Source: Pseudomonadota bacterium
GTDB taxonomy: Bacteria; Pseudomonadota; Gammaproteobacteria; Pseudomonadales; Azotimanducaceae
DNA: 12,100 nt
Assembly (NCBI GenBank): GCA_027622495.1
Contig: JAQBYL010000082.1
Location: forward strand, 1-12,100
Reading direction: 5' to 3'
The number at the start of each line of letters is the position of its first letter. Position 1 is the first letter of the stretch. Below, one piece after another: positions 1 to 6,794 of this stretch. Both the position numbers and the translations under genes were made by a program. The notes beneath the pieces were generated by a model that worked only from the letters and a program-made list of their open reading frames with translations, was not told where the DNA came from and made no database searches.

Positions 1-228
1 TGAAGTCGCGCAGGCGATGCGCCTGTATTTCCGGACCACGCACAATGTTGCCGAAGGTGTTGGGTTGCCGAAGGTGCTGGTGCGGCGGGGCTCGCTGCGC
101 TGCTACAGGAACGTGAACGACTGCAGGGTCTGAAAGTGGCTACCATCCTGACCGGCGGCAATGTCGACACCGCCCTGTTTGCTCAGGTCTTGAGTGGCGT
201 TACACCAGACATCGGGGGCAAGTCATGA
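1..228 (+). pseudogene. Threonine/serine dehydratase (PLP fold type II), 3' end, frameshifted
   Basis: This is the C-terminal part of a single-domain PLP-dependent threonine/serine (or hydroxyaspartate) dehydratase, which would deaminate a hydroxy amino acid to a 2-oxo acid. The first frame (codons from base 2) reads EVAQAMRLYFRTTHNVAEG, typical of the end of the catalytic domain. It then runs into unrelated sequence and stops at TGA 131-133. The expected continuation (AEGAGAAGLAALLQ, then a TGGNVD motif) is in the frame of base 1, from about base 67 to TGA 226-228. The shift coincides with a 17-bp tandem duplication (47-63 and 64-80). Removing one copy restores a continuous, family-like protein. 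No ACT regulatory domain follows, so the protein belongs to the short class. The gene is either a real frameshift mutant or a sequence error. The family call is strong; the precise substrate cannot be decided from this fragment. Confidence 0.85.
47..80 (+). repeat. 17-bp tandem duplication causing the frameshift
   Basis: GTTGCCGAAGGTGTTGG (47-63) is followed directly by GTTGCCGAAGGTGCTGG (64-80). The copies differ at one base (T60 versus C77). Seventeen is not a multiple of three, so the second copy moves translation into another frame inside the dehydratase gene. Confidence 0.9.
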
Positions 229-1133
229 TCAGATACAGGGCTTACGTTCTTGTGTTTTCACTAGCCCTGGCCACTTTGTCGGCCGGGCTTAACGCTGATG
301 TCCCGCAAAAGCTGCGTCTCGAGATCGAGGGTCACCCGTTCGCGCTATGGCATAAAACGGCGGTGGACCCTGAACGGGTGATTCTGTTGATCCATGGCCG
401 CACCTGGAGCACCTTGCCGGATTTTGACCTGCAGGTAGAAGGCGAAAGCCTGTCGCTGATGGATGGTCTGGTTGAACGTGGTTTTTCGGTCTACGGGCTC
501 GATCTGCGCGGTTATGGTCAGACGCCGCGGGATGAAAGTGGCTGGCTCACCCCGCAGCGCGCAGCCGACGATGTGCTTCATGCGCTCAGGTTCATCGCGC
601 AGCGGGAAACAACAATGCCCGGACCGATCCTGTTCGGCTGGTCCTTAGGCTCCATGGTTGCGCAGTTGAGCGTACAGATCGATCCGCAGGCGGTGTCGGG
701 GCTGGTGCTGTTCGGTTACCCGGTGCGCGACGGCATGATGGTGGATCCTGAAGACCTGGGCGCACTGCCGCCGAGAGCGCCAACAACGGCCGAAAATGCG
801 GCCTCGGACTTCATTCTGCCTGATTCCATATCAGCCGCTGCCGTGCGCGGTTTTGTATCTGCAGCGCTCGCTGCTGATCCGATCAGAATGGACTGGCGGC
901 ACGTGAACCAGTGGCAGGCGCTCGATGGCTCGCGTATCACCACCCCCACTCTGTTGATGGAAGGTGCCCATGATCCGCTCACCCAAAGCGACGTGCATGC
1001 TCGTCTGTTCACCCGCGTCACCCATTCGAACCGGATGTGGATCGTGTTGCCCGATGGCGCCCATGCGGCGTTCATGGAATCGCCGCGGGATCAGTTTCTG
1101 GCGGCCATCGCCCTTTTTGCGGAAAACCTGTGA
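225..1133 (+). CDS. Secreted alpha/beta hydrolase
   Basis: A 302-residue alpha/beta-hydrolase-fold protein, probably a carboxylesterase or lipase-like enzyme acting outside the cytoplasm. Residues 1-24 form a signal peptide (basic MIRYR, hydrophobic core, ALATLSAGLNA). The fold landmarks are in order: LLIHGR near residue 57 (oxyanion-hole HG), the nucleophile elbow GWSLG with Ser140, a cap-like region around 165-235, the acid in EGAHD (Asp250), and the catalytic His in DGAH (His280). The ATG overlaps the dehydratase stop as ATGA, and a GGGGG stretch about seven bases upstream could be its ribosome binding site. This favours translational coupling to the dehydratase. The dehydratase frameshift would end translation about 90 bases earlier and could weaken that coupling. 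The substrate is unknown. Confidence 0.85.
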   Translation: MIRYRAYVLVFSLALATLSAGLNADVPQKLRLEIEGHPFALWHKTAVDPERVILLIHGRTWSTLPDFDLQVEGESLSLMDGLVERGFSVYGLDLRGYGQTPRDESGWLTPQRAADDVLHALRFIAQRETTMPGPILFGWSLGSMVAQLSVQIDPQAVSGLVLFGYPVRDGMMVDPEDLGALPPRAPTTAENAASDFILPDSISAAAVRGFVSAALAADPIRMDWRHVNQWQALDGSRITTPTLLMEGAHDPLTQSDVHARLFTRVTHSNRMWIVLPDGAHAAFMESPRDQFLAAIALFAENL

Positions 1134-1137
1134 AAGT

Positions 1138-1161
1138 GCGCGCTGGACACCCAGTGCGCGC
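1138..1161 (+). other. GC-rich hairpin after the hydrolase gene
   Basis: GCGCGCTGG (1138-1146) can pair with CCA (1151-1153) and GCGCGC (1156-1161) around an ACAC loop, with a two-base bulge (GT, 1154-1155). It lies five bases after the hydrolase stop. No T-tract follows, so it is not a standard intrinsic terminator. It might attenuate transcription or protect mRNA ends, or may be a chance palindrome. Confidence 0.3.
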
Positions 1162-1200
1162 CTCAGGCAAGTTAGACCCTCAATATCGTCGGGGTAACCG

Positions 1201-1323
1201 ATGTCCGTACTGATGGTTGCGTTGATTCTGCTCGGGCTTGCGTTCGGCTTGACCTGTTTGTTTCTCGCCTGGCGGCTGGTCAACACGATCGCCACAGAAG
1301 AACCGAAGAATAAAAAGGATTGA
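1201..1323 (+). CDS. Small single-helix membrane protein (40 aa)
   Basis: A 40-codon reading frame starts at ATG 1201 and ends at TGA 1321-1323. It encodes a short polar start (MSV), a hydrophobic helix from about residue 4 to 24 (LMVALILLGLAFGLTCLFLA), then a charged tail (WRLVNTIATEEPKNKKD). Arg25 and the lysine-rich end predict a cytoplasmic C-terminus. Its stop overlaps the TTG start of the transporter gene (TTGA), so the two are probably translationally coupled and the peptide may assist or regulate the transporter. A GGGG stretch lies about six bases before the ATG; an in-frame ATG at codon 5 is an alternative start. I recognise no family. The helix-plus-charged-tail pattern and the overlap support a real gene, but shortness limits confidence. 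Confidence 0.55.
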   Translation: MSVLMVALILLGLAFGLTCLFLAWRLVNTIATEEPKNKKD

Positions 1324-2525
1324 AGTCGGTCTACTACGGTTGGTGGCTGGTCGCGGGCCTGTTTGTTGTTCTGACCGTTTCGTCCGGGTTCGGTTTTTAC
1401 AACCTGTCTGTGTACATGAACGTGTTTGCACGGACGCACGGTTTCGCGATATCTGACATATCCGTTGCAGTCAGCCTGTTCTTTGTCGTTGGTGGCATAA
1501 CCGGCATCTGGGTGGCACGTCTGCTTGATCAGTTTGATGTCAGGCTCATCATGATCATTGGTGCCATCGTTGCGGGCCTTGCGCTCGGCGTCACCGGATC
1601 GGTGACGTCCCTGTGGCAGCTGTATCTGCTCTTCACATTGTTTGGCATAGGCAACACTGGTGTGTCGATCATTGTCTCGACCACACTGGTGACCCGCTGG
1701 TTTCCCGGGCGCAATCGATCCGTGGCCCTGTCGATTGCGTCCACTGGCTTGTCAATGGGCGGCGTGGTGCTGACACCCGCCTCAGCCAAAATCTTGAGTC
1801 ACTATGCGCTTGATCAGGTCATGCCCTGGTTTGGCCTGGCGTTTTTCGTTTTGATTGCACCCATTGCCTGGTGGATTGTTAAAGATCGCCCGAGCGATGC
1901 TGATCTGCATCGTACGCGGCAAACAGCAGATCCCGGTCCCCTGTGGACGTATTCTCAGGCCGTTCGAAATCGCTTTTTCATTTTGCTGACGGCAGCCTAT
2001 GTGCTGTGCATGGGCTCTCAGGTTGGCGGTATCTCGCACCTGTACAACCGCGTATATGAGTTGATTGGCGCGAGTGAAGCCGCATGGGCCGTTCAGGCGC
2101 TCACGATCATGAGCATAACCGGCCGCTTCGTGGGTGGCTGGCTCGTGACGCTGGTGCCGATCCGGACCTTCACCCTGATCAATGCGGCCGGTCAGGTTGG
2201 TGGTCTTACTCTGGTCGGGTCTGCCACATCAACCACACAGGTGCTTGTTGGTGCAGGTCTCTTTGGTGCGTCCATGGGTAATCTGCTCATGTTGCAGCCG
2301 TTGTGGCTGGCAGAAGCGTTCGGTATCCGGGCGTACGCCAGAATCTTTTCGGTTTCCAACGCCGTGACGGTTGCTGGAGTTGCGGGAGGACCGATCCTGC
2401 TGGGTGTGCTGTACGATCTGCAGGGCTACAACTTTGCCTATCTCACCGCGGCCAGTATTTCGGTTGTTGCCCTGATTCTGATGTCTCTGGCTGGTGCAGG
2501 TCCTGGTCCGAACCAACATCGCTGA
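1320..2525 (+). CDS. MFS transporter, monocarboxylate/oxalate:formate antiporter-like
   Basis: A 401-residue major facilitator superfamily permease, predicted to have 12 transmembrane helices in the inner membrane. The N-terminus (SVYYGWWLVAGLFVVL) is typical of bacterial MFS_1 members related to monocarboxylate and oxalate:formate transporters. The helix 2-3 loop carries a degenerate motif A (ARLLDQFDVRLIM, with Asp70, Asp73 and Arg75). A glycine-rich stretch (GIGNTGVSIIVSTTLVTRWFPGRNRS) covers the helix 4-5 region. A polar loop at about 188-210 separates the two six-helix halves. The start is TTG, chosen because it gives the usual short N-terminus. AAGGA (1315-1319) directly abuts it, too close for an ordinary ribosome binding site, so coupling to the small upstream gene is the likelier route of initiation. 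The substrate is probably a small organic anion, inferred only from family resemblance. Confidence 0.85.
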   Translation: MKSVYYGWWLVAGLFVVLTVSSGFGFYNLSVYMNVFARTHGFAISDISVAVSLFFVVGGITGIWVARLLDQFDVRLIMIIGAIVAGLALGVTGSVTSLWQLYLLFTLFGIGNTGVSIIVSTTLVTRWFPGRNRSVALSIASTGLSMGGVVLTPASAKILSHYALDQVMPWFGLAFFVLIAPIAWWIVKDRPSDADLHRTRQTADPGPLWTYSQAVRNRFFILLTAAYVLCMGSQVGGISHLYNRVYELIGASEAAWAVQALTIMSITGRFVGGWLVTLVPIRTFTLINAAGQVGGLTLVGSATSTTQVLVGAGLFGASMGNLLMLQPLWLAEAFGIRAYARIFSVSNAVTVAGVAGGPILLGVLYDLQGYNFAYLTAASISVVALILMSLAGAGPGPNQHR

Positions 2526-2540
2526 AGGTTGTCGTACAAT
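2509..2540 (+). promoter_or_regulatory. Possible envelope-stress (sigma-E-like) promoter or TACAAT -10 before the protease gene
   Basis: CGAACCA (2509-2515), a 16-base spacer and TCGTA (2532-2536) resemble the sigma-E layout GGAACTT-N16-TCnnA. The GAAC core and the TC/A positions match; the rest does not. Overlapping it, TACAAT (2535-2540) resembles a sigma-70 -10 element, but no matching -35 is seen. Envelope-stress control is usual for Deg proteases, which is the main reason to note this. The matches alone are weak. Confidence 0.22.
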
Positions 2541-2565
2541 CCGTGTTGTTGTGAAAGGAGGCTGA

Positions 2566-3903
2566 ATGCGTCTGTTTGTTCTTGTTGCCGTTTGCCTGTT
2601 GAGCATGTCCGGTCATGCTGCGATTCCCACACAGATGCCGGATGGTGAGATGCCGAGCCTCGCCCCCATGCTCGAGAAGGTCAATCCGTCTGTGGTTAAC
2701 ATCGCTACCTATACCAACGTTGCAGTGCGCAATCCGCTGCTCGAAGACCCGTTTTTCAGGCGATTTTTTAATGTTCCCAATGGCCAGCGCTACCGCAGAA
2801 CACAGTCCGCGGGCAGCGGTGTGGTGGTGGATGAGGCGCTTGGCCACATCATTACCAACCACCATGTGGTCGCCAAGGCAGATGAAATCCTGGTCACCCT
2901 TTCCGACGGCCGGTCGCTGCCGGCAACCCTGATTGGAAGCGACCCGCATGTGGATCTTGCGGTTCTCAAGGTTGAAGCGAAAGAACTCAGGCAGATGGAG
3001 ATAGCCGACTCCGGTGCGCTGCGGGTGGGCGATTTTGTGGTCGCGATCGGCAACCCGTTCGGTCTCAACCAGACCGTCACCAGCGGCATCATCAGTGCGC
3101 TCGGCAGAAGTGGTCTCGGCATTGAAGGCTACGAAGACTTCATTCAGACAGATGCCTCGATCAACCCGGGTAATTCAGGCGGCGCGCTGGTTGATCTGCG
3201 CGGTGGTCTGATCGGCATCAACACCGCGATCTTTGCGCCAGCTGGAGGCAATGTCGGGATTGGTTTTGCCATACCCTCCAACATGGTCCGCGCGGTGATG
3301 GATCAGATCATTGAACACGGTGAGGTCAGGCGCGGTTACCTCGGCATTGCCGTTCAGAGCTTGAACCCCGAACTCGCCGAAGCCTTTGGCGTGGAACGTC
3401 GCGAAGGGGTGGTCGTTCTGGAAGTTGAGCCGGAGAGCATCGCCGACGAGGCAGGCATACGGTCCGGCGATATCGTCACAAGGGTTGGCAGTCGCCAGAT
3501 CAAACGGGTGTCGGACTTTGACAGTCAGGCCGCCGTGATGTTTGTGGGTGACGAAATAGAAATTGAAGTTCTGCGCGATGGCAAAGCTAAAAAGCTCGAT
3601 GTTGAAATCAGTGACACAGGCCTGAAGAGTATTGCCGCAAACCGACTCGATGAACGCCTGAGCGGTGTGCAGTTACAGAACTATCGCAGCAAAGATCAGG
3701 CCGCCGGTATACTGATCACCGATGTAGACACTCAAAGCAAAGCCTGGCGCTTTGGTCTGCGCACGGGAGACATCATAGTGTCGGTCAACCAGCGCGGCAC
3801 CGACAGTATTGGTGAGCTGCGCGAAGTCCTGCGCACCCGATCCAGCCAGATTCTGCTGCGTGTCTATCGCGCGGGTGAGTTCGGTTTTATCGCCGTAAGA
3901 TGA
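2566..3903 (+). CDS. Do-like periplasmic serine endoprotease (DegP/DegQ/MucD family)
   Basis: A 445-residue HtrA-family protease/chaperone that degrades or refolds damaged envelope proteins in the periplasm. Residues 1-19 form a signal peptide (MRLFVLVAVCLLSMSGHA). The trypsin-like domain (about 35-250) contains the full triad: His100 in ITNHHVV, Asp130 in DPHVDLAV and Ser204 in NPGNSGGAL. The Q-linker/LA-loop region (about 55-80, FFRRFFNVPNGQRYRR) is short, as in DegQ and MucD rather than E. coli DegP. PDZ1 spans about 255-347 (RGYLGIAVQ and AGIRSGDIV) and PDZ2 about 365-437 (FGLRTGDIIVSVNQ). A strong ribosome binding site, AAAGGAGG (2554-2561), sits four bases before the ATG and fixes the start. 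The gene lies 40 bases after the transporter gene and may share its transcript. DegQ/MucD-like is my best subfamily call; no symbol is given because DegP, DegQ and MucD cannot be separated securely. Confidence 0.95.
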   Translation: MRLFVLVAVCLLSMSGHAAIPTQMPDGEMPSLAPMLEKVNPSVVNIATYTNVAVRNPLLEDPFFRRFFNVPNGQRYRRTQSAGSGVVVDEALGHIITNHHVVAKADEILVTLSDGRSLPATLIGSDPHVDLAVLKVEAKELRQMEIADSGALRVGDFVVAIGNPFGLNQTVTSGIISALGRSGLGIEGYEDFIQTDASINPGNSGGALVDLRGGLIGINTAIFAPAGGNVGIGFAIPSNMVRAVMDQIIEHGEVRRGYLGIAVQSLNPELAEAFGVERREGVVVLEVEPESIADEAGIRSGDIVTRVGSRQIKRVSDFDSQAAVMFVGDEIEIEVLRDGKAKKLDVEISDTGLKSIAANRLDERLSGVQLQNYRSKDQAAGILITDVDTQSKAWRFGLRTGDIIVSVNQRGTDSIGELREVLRTRSSQILLRVYRAGEFGFIAVR

Positions 3904-3942
3904 ATACCTCAATTTAAAAATCCCAACCTCAAAGGAGTTACG

Positions 3943-4443
3943 ATGTCGTTGTACGATGTAGCGGTACCTACGTTCAAACGGACCTTGACCAGCCTGGATG
4001 CAATTCTGACCAAAGCAGAAGCCCATGCAGCTGCCAACAAGATTGATCCAGCGGTGCTGGTTAATGCGCGTCTTTATCCCGACATGCATCCCCTCAAGCG
4101 CCAGGTGCAGATTGCCACTGATTCTGCCAAACGCGGTGCGGGTCTTCTGGCCGGTGTGGATATCCCGGTTTTTGAGGACAACGAAGAAACCTTCAAGCAG
4201 CTTCATGCACGGATCAAAAAAACGATCAGCTTCCTGAACAAACTGAAAAAGTCGCAGTTTGAAGACGCAGAAACAAAGACCATAACCCTGCCTCTGGGTG
4301 GAACCTCGATGAAGTTCGATGGGACCACATTCCTGATGAGTTTTGCGATGCCTAACTTTTCCTTCCACGTGGTGACTGCATACAACATTCTGCGCCACAA
4401 CGGGGTTCAGATCGGCAAGCGCGACTATCTTGGCGCAGCGTAA
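3943..4443 (+). CDS. DUF1993 family protein
   Basis: A 166-residue soluble protein matching the DUF1993 family, whose biochemical role is not established. Recognisable family segments are the N-terminus SLYDVAVPTFKRTLTSLD, the block ARLYPDMHPLKRQVQIATD (about 42-60), the helix ETFKQLHARIKKTISFL (about 82-98), and the C-terminal FSFHVVTAYNILRHNG followed by GKRDYLG. The all-helical pattern with spaced histidines (His49, His142, His152) recalls the DinB/YfiT metal-binding fold, so a metal-dependent role is an inference only. There is no signal peptide or membrane segment. AAAGGAG (3931-3937) supports the ATG. The gene begins 39 bases after the protease, and its last 14 bases overlap the possible TTG start of the downstream serine hydrolase remnant. 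Overall length is normal for the family. Confidence 0.88.
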   Translation: MSLYDVAVPTFKRTLTSLDAILTKAEAHAAANKIDPAVLVNARLYPDMHPLKRQVQIATDSAKRGAGLLAGVDIPVFEDNEETFKQLHARIKKTISFLNKLKKSQFEDAETKTITLPLGGTSMKFDGTTFLMSFAMPNFSFHVVTAYNILRHNGVQIGKRDYLGAA

Positions 4444-5492
4444 ACTTAAAAAGACCCGCGCAGCGCCTGCTGACGTGGGCATGAACAAAGACAAACTTGC
4501 AGACCTGGCTGCTGCGATGCGGGCCATGGTCGATGGCGGTGAGTTGTCGGCGGTCACCACCGCAATCACCCGCCACGGCAAGCTCGTGCACTGGCAGGCT
4601 TATGGTTATCAGGATGTTGAGCGCGGCACTCCTCTCGCCGATGACTCAATCTTCCGGATCTATTCGATGACCAAGCCAGTCACCGGCGTGGTTCTGATGA
4701 GTCTGGGAAGAGGGCAGATTTAAGCTCGATGACCCGGTCGAAAACTACCTCCCGCAGTTCAAAGGCCTGATGGTTGCGAAAGAGGACGGGCCGGATGGCA
4801 AGCCGATCACAGAACCTGCGGATCACAAGATGACCATCCGTGAGCTTGTGAGTCACACGGCTGGGTTGAGTTGCGGGATATTTTCACGATCGCAGGTAGA
4901 CACGCTGTATCTGCAGAGTGGTCTGCTGGTCAACAACGACCTGCCCCTCGAGAATTAGATCCCGCTGAAGCATCAGCCGGGCAGCGCGTGGGAATACAGC
5001 GTTGCCACAGATGTTCAAGGTCGACTGGTCGAGGTGCTTGCGGGTAAGTCGTTTGATGAGGTGCTCAAAGCCCGCATCTTTGTACCGCTTGGCATGCACG
5101 ACACCGATTTCTGGGTACCCCCTGAGAATGCCCACCGCCTGCTGGCCAATGGCGGTGAGCTGGATGGTGTAAGAATTCTGAAAGCAGAAACCGTCAAGCT
5201 CATGCACACTAACCAACTGCCCGATGCTGTGGAGCAGATTCATCCGCGTGTTGGCAATCCGGGCAACACGTTCGGCATTGATTTTGCGATTGTCGATCAG
5301 CCCGATGGCACCACTGACCACACCCGTGCACAGGGTGAATTCTGGTGGTACGGCGCCGGTGGAACCTGGTTTGGTGTCAACCCCGTTCAGGATCTTGTGA
5401 TCATTGGAATGATCCAGAGCCAGGGCACGGCAGCATCACACAAAGCCCGGTTGAGCAGCAAGATGATGGCCTACGAAGCGATCGAGGAGTAG
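4430..5492 (+). pseudogene. EstB/class-C beta-lactamase-like serine hydrolase, degraded
   Basis: Remnant of a cytoplasmic-type serine hydrolase (beta-lactamase/esterase fold, PF00144-like). The first frame (from TTG 4430; alternative ATG 4481) reads through the family N-terminus and the catalytic motif SMTK (Ser79-Lys82, in FRIYSMTKPVTG), then diverges after VVLMSL and stops at TAA 4721-4723. The continuation (EEGRFKLDDPVENYLPQF) is in another frame from base 4707, so one base is missing or two are extra near 4705. That second frame carries the VSHTAGLS block, is interrupted by TAG 4956-4958, resumes with HQPGSAWEYSVATDVQGRLVEV, and ends at TAG 5490-5492. Between FWVPPENAHRL and the GGELDGVRI segment, about 60-75 residues normal for the family, including the glycine-rich segment, seem to be missing. 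Three independent lesions make a functional product very unlikely. A separate intact relative lies at 9755-11635. Confidence 0.88.
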
Positions 5493-5515
5493 ACCGAAGA
5501 TCGTCTGCGCCCGAG

Positions 5516-6622
5516 CTACCCCTCAACACCATAGGTTAAAAGCAGCGCGATCAGCAGCAAAAAAATGGTCACCATGATGGTCGTGTCGAGCAGACCGAGT
5601 GTATGGTCCTTTCTCAGCAGTTCCACCAGCACGAACAGCATGGGGAACAGAAACAGCAGCAGGAGCATGTTAGAAAACGAGAACATCAGCGGCAGTTCAG
5701 CGTGTCCGGGGTTGACCCACGCCTGATACACACCGATTGCAACCAGCGTGAACGGCAGAACCATGAACATCACCTGTGTGATGCCGCCGAAACTGTTGGC
5801 CAGCGCGATACCGTATTCCCGTTTGCGATGCGATTGCCAGAGAATGACGTACTCGCTCATACCGGCAAACCCGGCAAGCAGCAGAGCTGTCAAAAGAGGG
5901 TTCAGGGTCAGATCCTCAAGGGCGATGTCGGCGAACTCGGCGACCTGCTCGCCTCCCAGTGTTGCACCCAGAATGCCGATCACGAGATAGCCGCCGATCA
6001 GTGCCCAGGAGCTTGCATGAACCGGATCGTAAACCAGCGAACGGCGGGTTTGTATCTGGTCGTCGGTTAGTTCGAGTACATTTCTGACCTCTTGTTCTTC
6101 CTTGGCGTAGTCGTTCAGAAGCTTGTAGACATAAACACCGAAAATGACCAGCAGGAGCGTGCCGATAAAGATCAGGTCGAGCGGTGTGAATGAGTTCTTG
6201 GGATGATCACTGAACAGCATAGCCATCATCACCAGGCCCAGGATCAACCCCATCGCCGCTCCAGCCACCAGAATCTGGTTACCAGCACCGGTGATAGGCA
6301 GCGGCATCAGGAATCTGCCATGCCGATCCTTCGGCAGAAAATAGGAATAGATACTGAACACGAGCGCGTTGTTGTAGATGGTGACAAGGGCGATCACGAA
6401 GGCGGTCAACGGGCTGATGGGGATCAGGAAGCCGATCACCACCAGTTCCGGCAGTGTGGACAGGATTTCGGCGATGGTCCCCGCCACGTAATGATCAAGC
6501 CCCAGCCGTGCGGCCAGCCGCTCGCTGGCTGTTACCAGCGCCGCACAGGCTGCCTGCAGGATGAGAAGGCCAATAACCAGTGCGACCGCGGCACGAACCC
6601 ACCCGAGACACGTGCGGCCCAC
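5516..6622 (-). CDS. Ca2+:cation antiporter-like membrane protein (Na_Ca_ex family)
   Basis: A 368-residue integral membrane protein with about ten predicted helices in two halves, resembling sodium/calcium exchangers. The first alpha-repeat is AGTIAEILSTLPELVV (Glu59), followed by TIYNNALVFS. The second is AGMSEYVILWQ (Glu257), followed by IALANSFGGITQV. These correspond to the ion-binding GTSxPE and GSN motifs but are degenerate, especially GMSEY for GTSxPE. A hydrophilic cytoplasmic loop at about 168-205 (KLLNDYAKEEQEVRNVLELT) joins the halves. The gene follows the VOC gene on the same strand. The start is uncertain: GTG 6622 has no visible ribosome binding site, and an in-frame TAG lies nine codons upstream of it. 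An N-terminal frameshift is possible. Transport of Ca2+ or another cation is inferred from the family; ion specificity is not visible. Confidence 0.75.
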   Translation of the reverse strand: MGRTCLGWVRAAVALVIGLLILQAACAALVTASERLAARLGLDHYVAGTIAEILSTLPELVVIGFLIPISPLTAFVIALVTIYNNALVFSIYSYFLPKDRHGRFLMPLPITGAGNQILVAGAAMGLILGLVMMAMLFSDHPKNSFTPLDLIFIGTLLLVIFGVYVYKLLNDYAKEEQEVRNVLELTDDQIQTRRSLVYDPVHASSWALIGGYLVIGILGATLGGEQVAEFADIALEDLTLNPLLTALLLAGFAGMSEYVILWQSHRKREYGIALANSFGGITQVMFMVLPFTLVAIGVYQAWVNPGHAELPLMFSFSNMLLLLFLFPMLFVLVELLRKDHTLGLLDTTIMVTIFLLLIALLLTYGVEG

Positions 6623-6794
6623 ATTGCGCGCACGGCACGGGCTCTACTGCCTGGTCTGCCGAAGTAGGCGATAGAAAGTCGGTCCGGATCGATACCGGCA
6701 AGGCGAAGCGTATCTTCACCACTTTCAGATACGTCGGGTAGACCGGCGCCAGCGACGCCACCTGGATGGTCAGCGTGAGGACCCGTGGGTGAGG
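6623..6794 (-). other. Unexplained spacer between VOC and antiporter genes, with a coupled ATGA start
   Basis: These 172 bases have no assigned gene. An ATG at 6798 overlaps the VOC stop (ATGA) and opens a frame running to TAA at 6532 (88 codons: MTSPTGPHADHPGGVAGAG at the start, FGRPGSRARAVRAMWAARV later). It overlaps the antiporter start by about 90 bases. A second frame, in register with the VOC gene after its stop, is open and clearly richer in G/C at third positions, but has no good start. Neither translation resembles a family I know. Possibilities are a lost antiporter N-terminus, a small gene, or non-coding spacer. Confidence 0.35.

Noticed and set aside
831..1439. A 202-codon minus-strand frame across the hydrolase/small-protein junction
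   Set aside because: It is antisense to two better-supported plus-strand genes, and its composition is rich in Arg, Gln and Thr, as is typical of shadow frames.
2443..2949. A 168-codon minus-strand frame over the Deg promoter and gene start
   Set aside because: It is antisense to the signal peptide and protease domain of a clear Deg gene, with no family resemblance.
3673..4581. A 302-codon minus-strand open frame opposite the DUF1993 gene
   Set aside because: It runs antisense to the protease end, the DUF1993 gene and the hydrolase remnant, all with recognisable families. Its translation matches nothing I know and has no ribosome binding site.
4705..4723. Programmed ribosomal frameshift in the serine hydrolase
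   Set aside because: There is no slippery heptamer or clear downstream structure, and the further amber stop would still truncate the product.
4956..4958. Amber codon as a recoded (pyrrolysine or suppressed) sense codon
   Set aside because: The same gene also has a frameshift and a missing segment, so decay explains the stop more simply. No recoding machinery is seen.
5493..5515. Bidirectional terminator between the convergent genes
   Set aside because: The 23-base gap shows no hairpin with a T-tract on either strand.
5603..6070. A 155-codon plus-strand frame inside the antiporter gene
   Set aside because: It is rich in Gln, His and Arg, the usual complement of hydrophobic membrane-protein codons.
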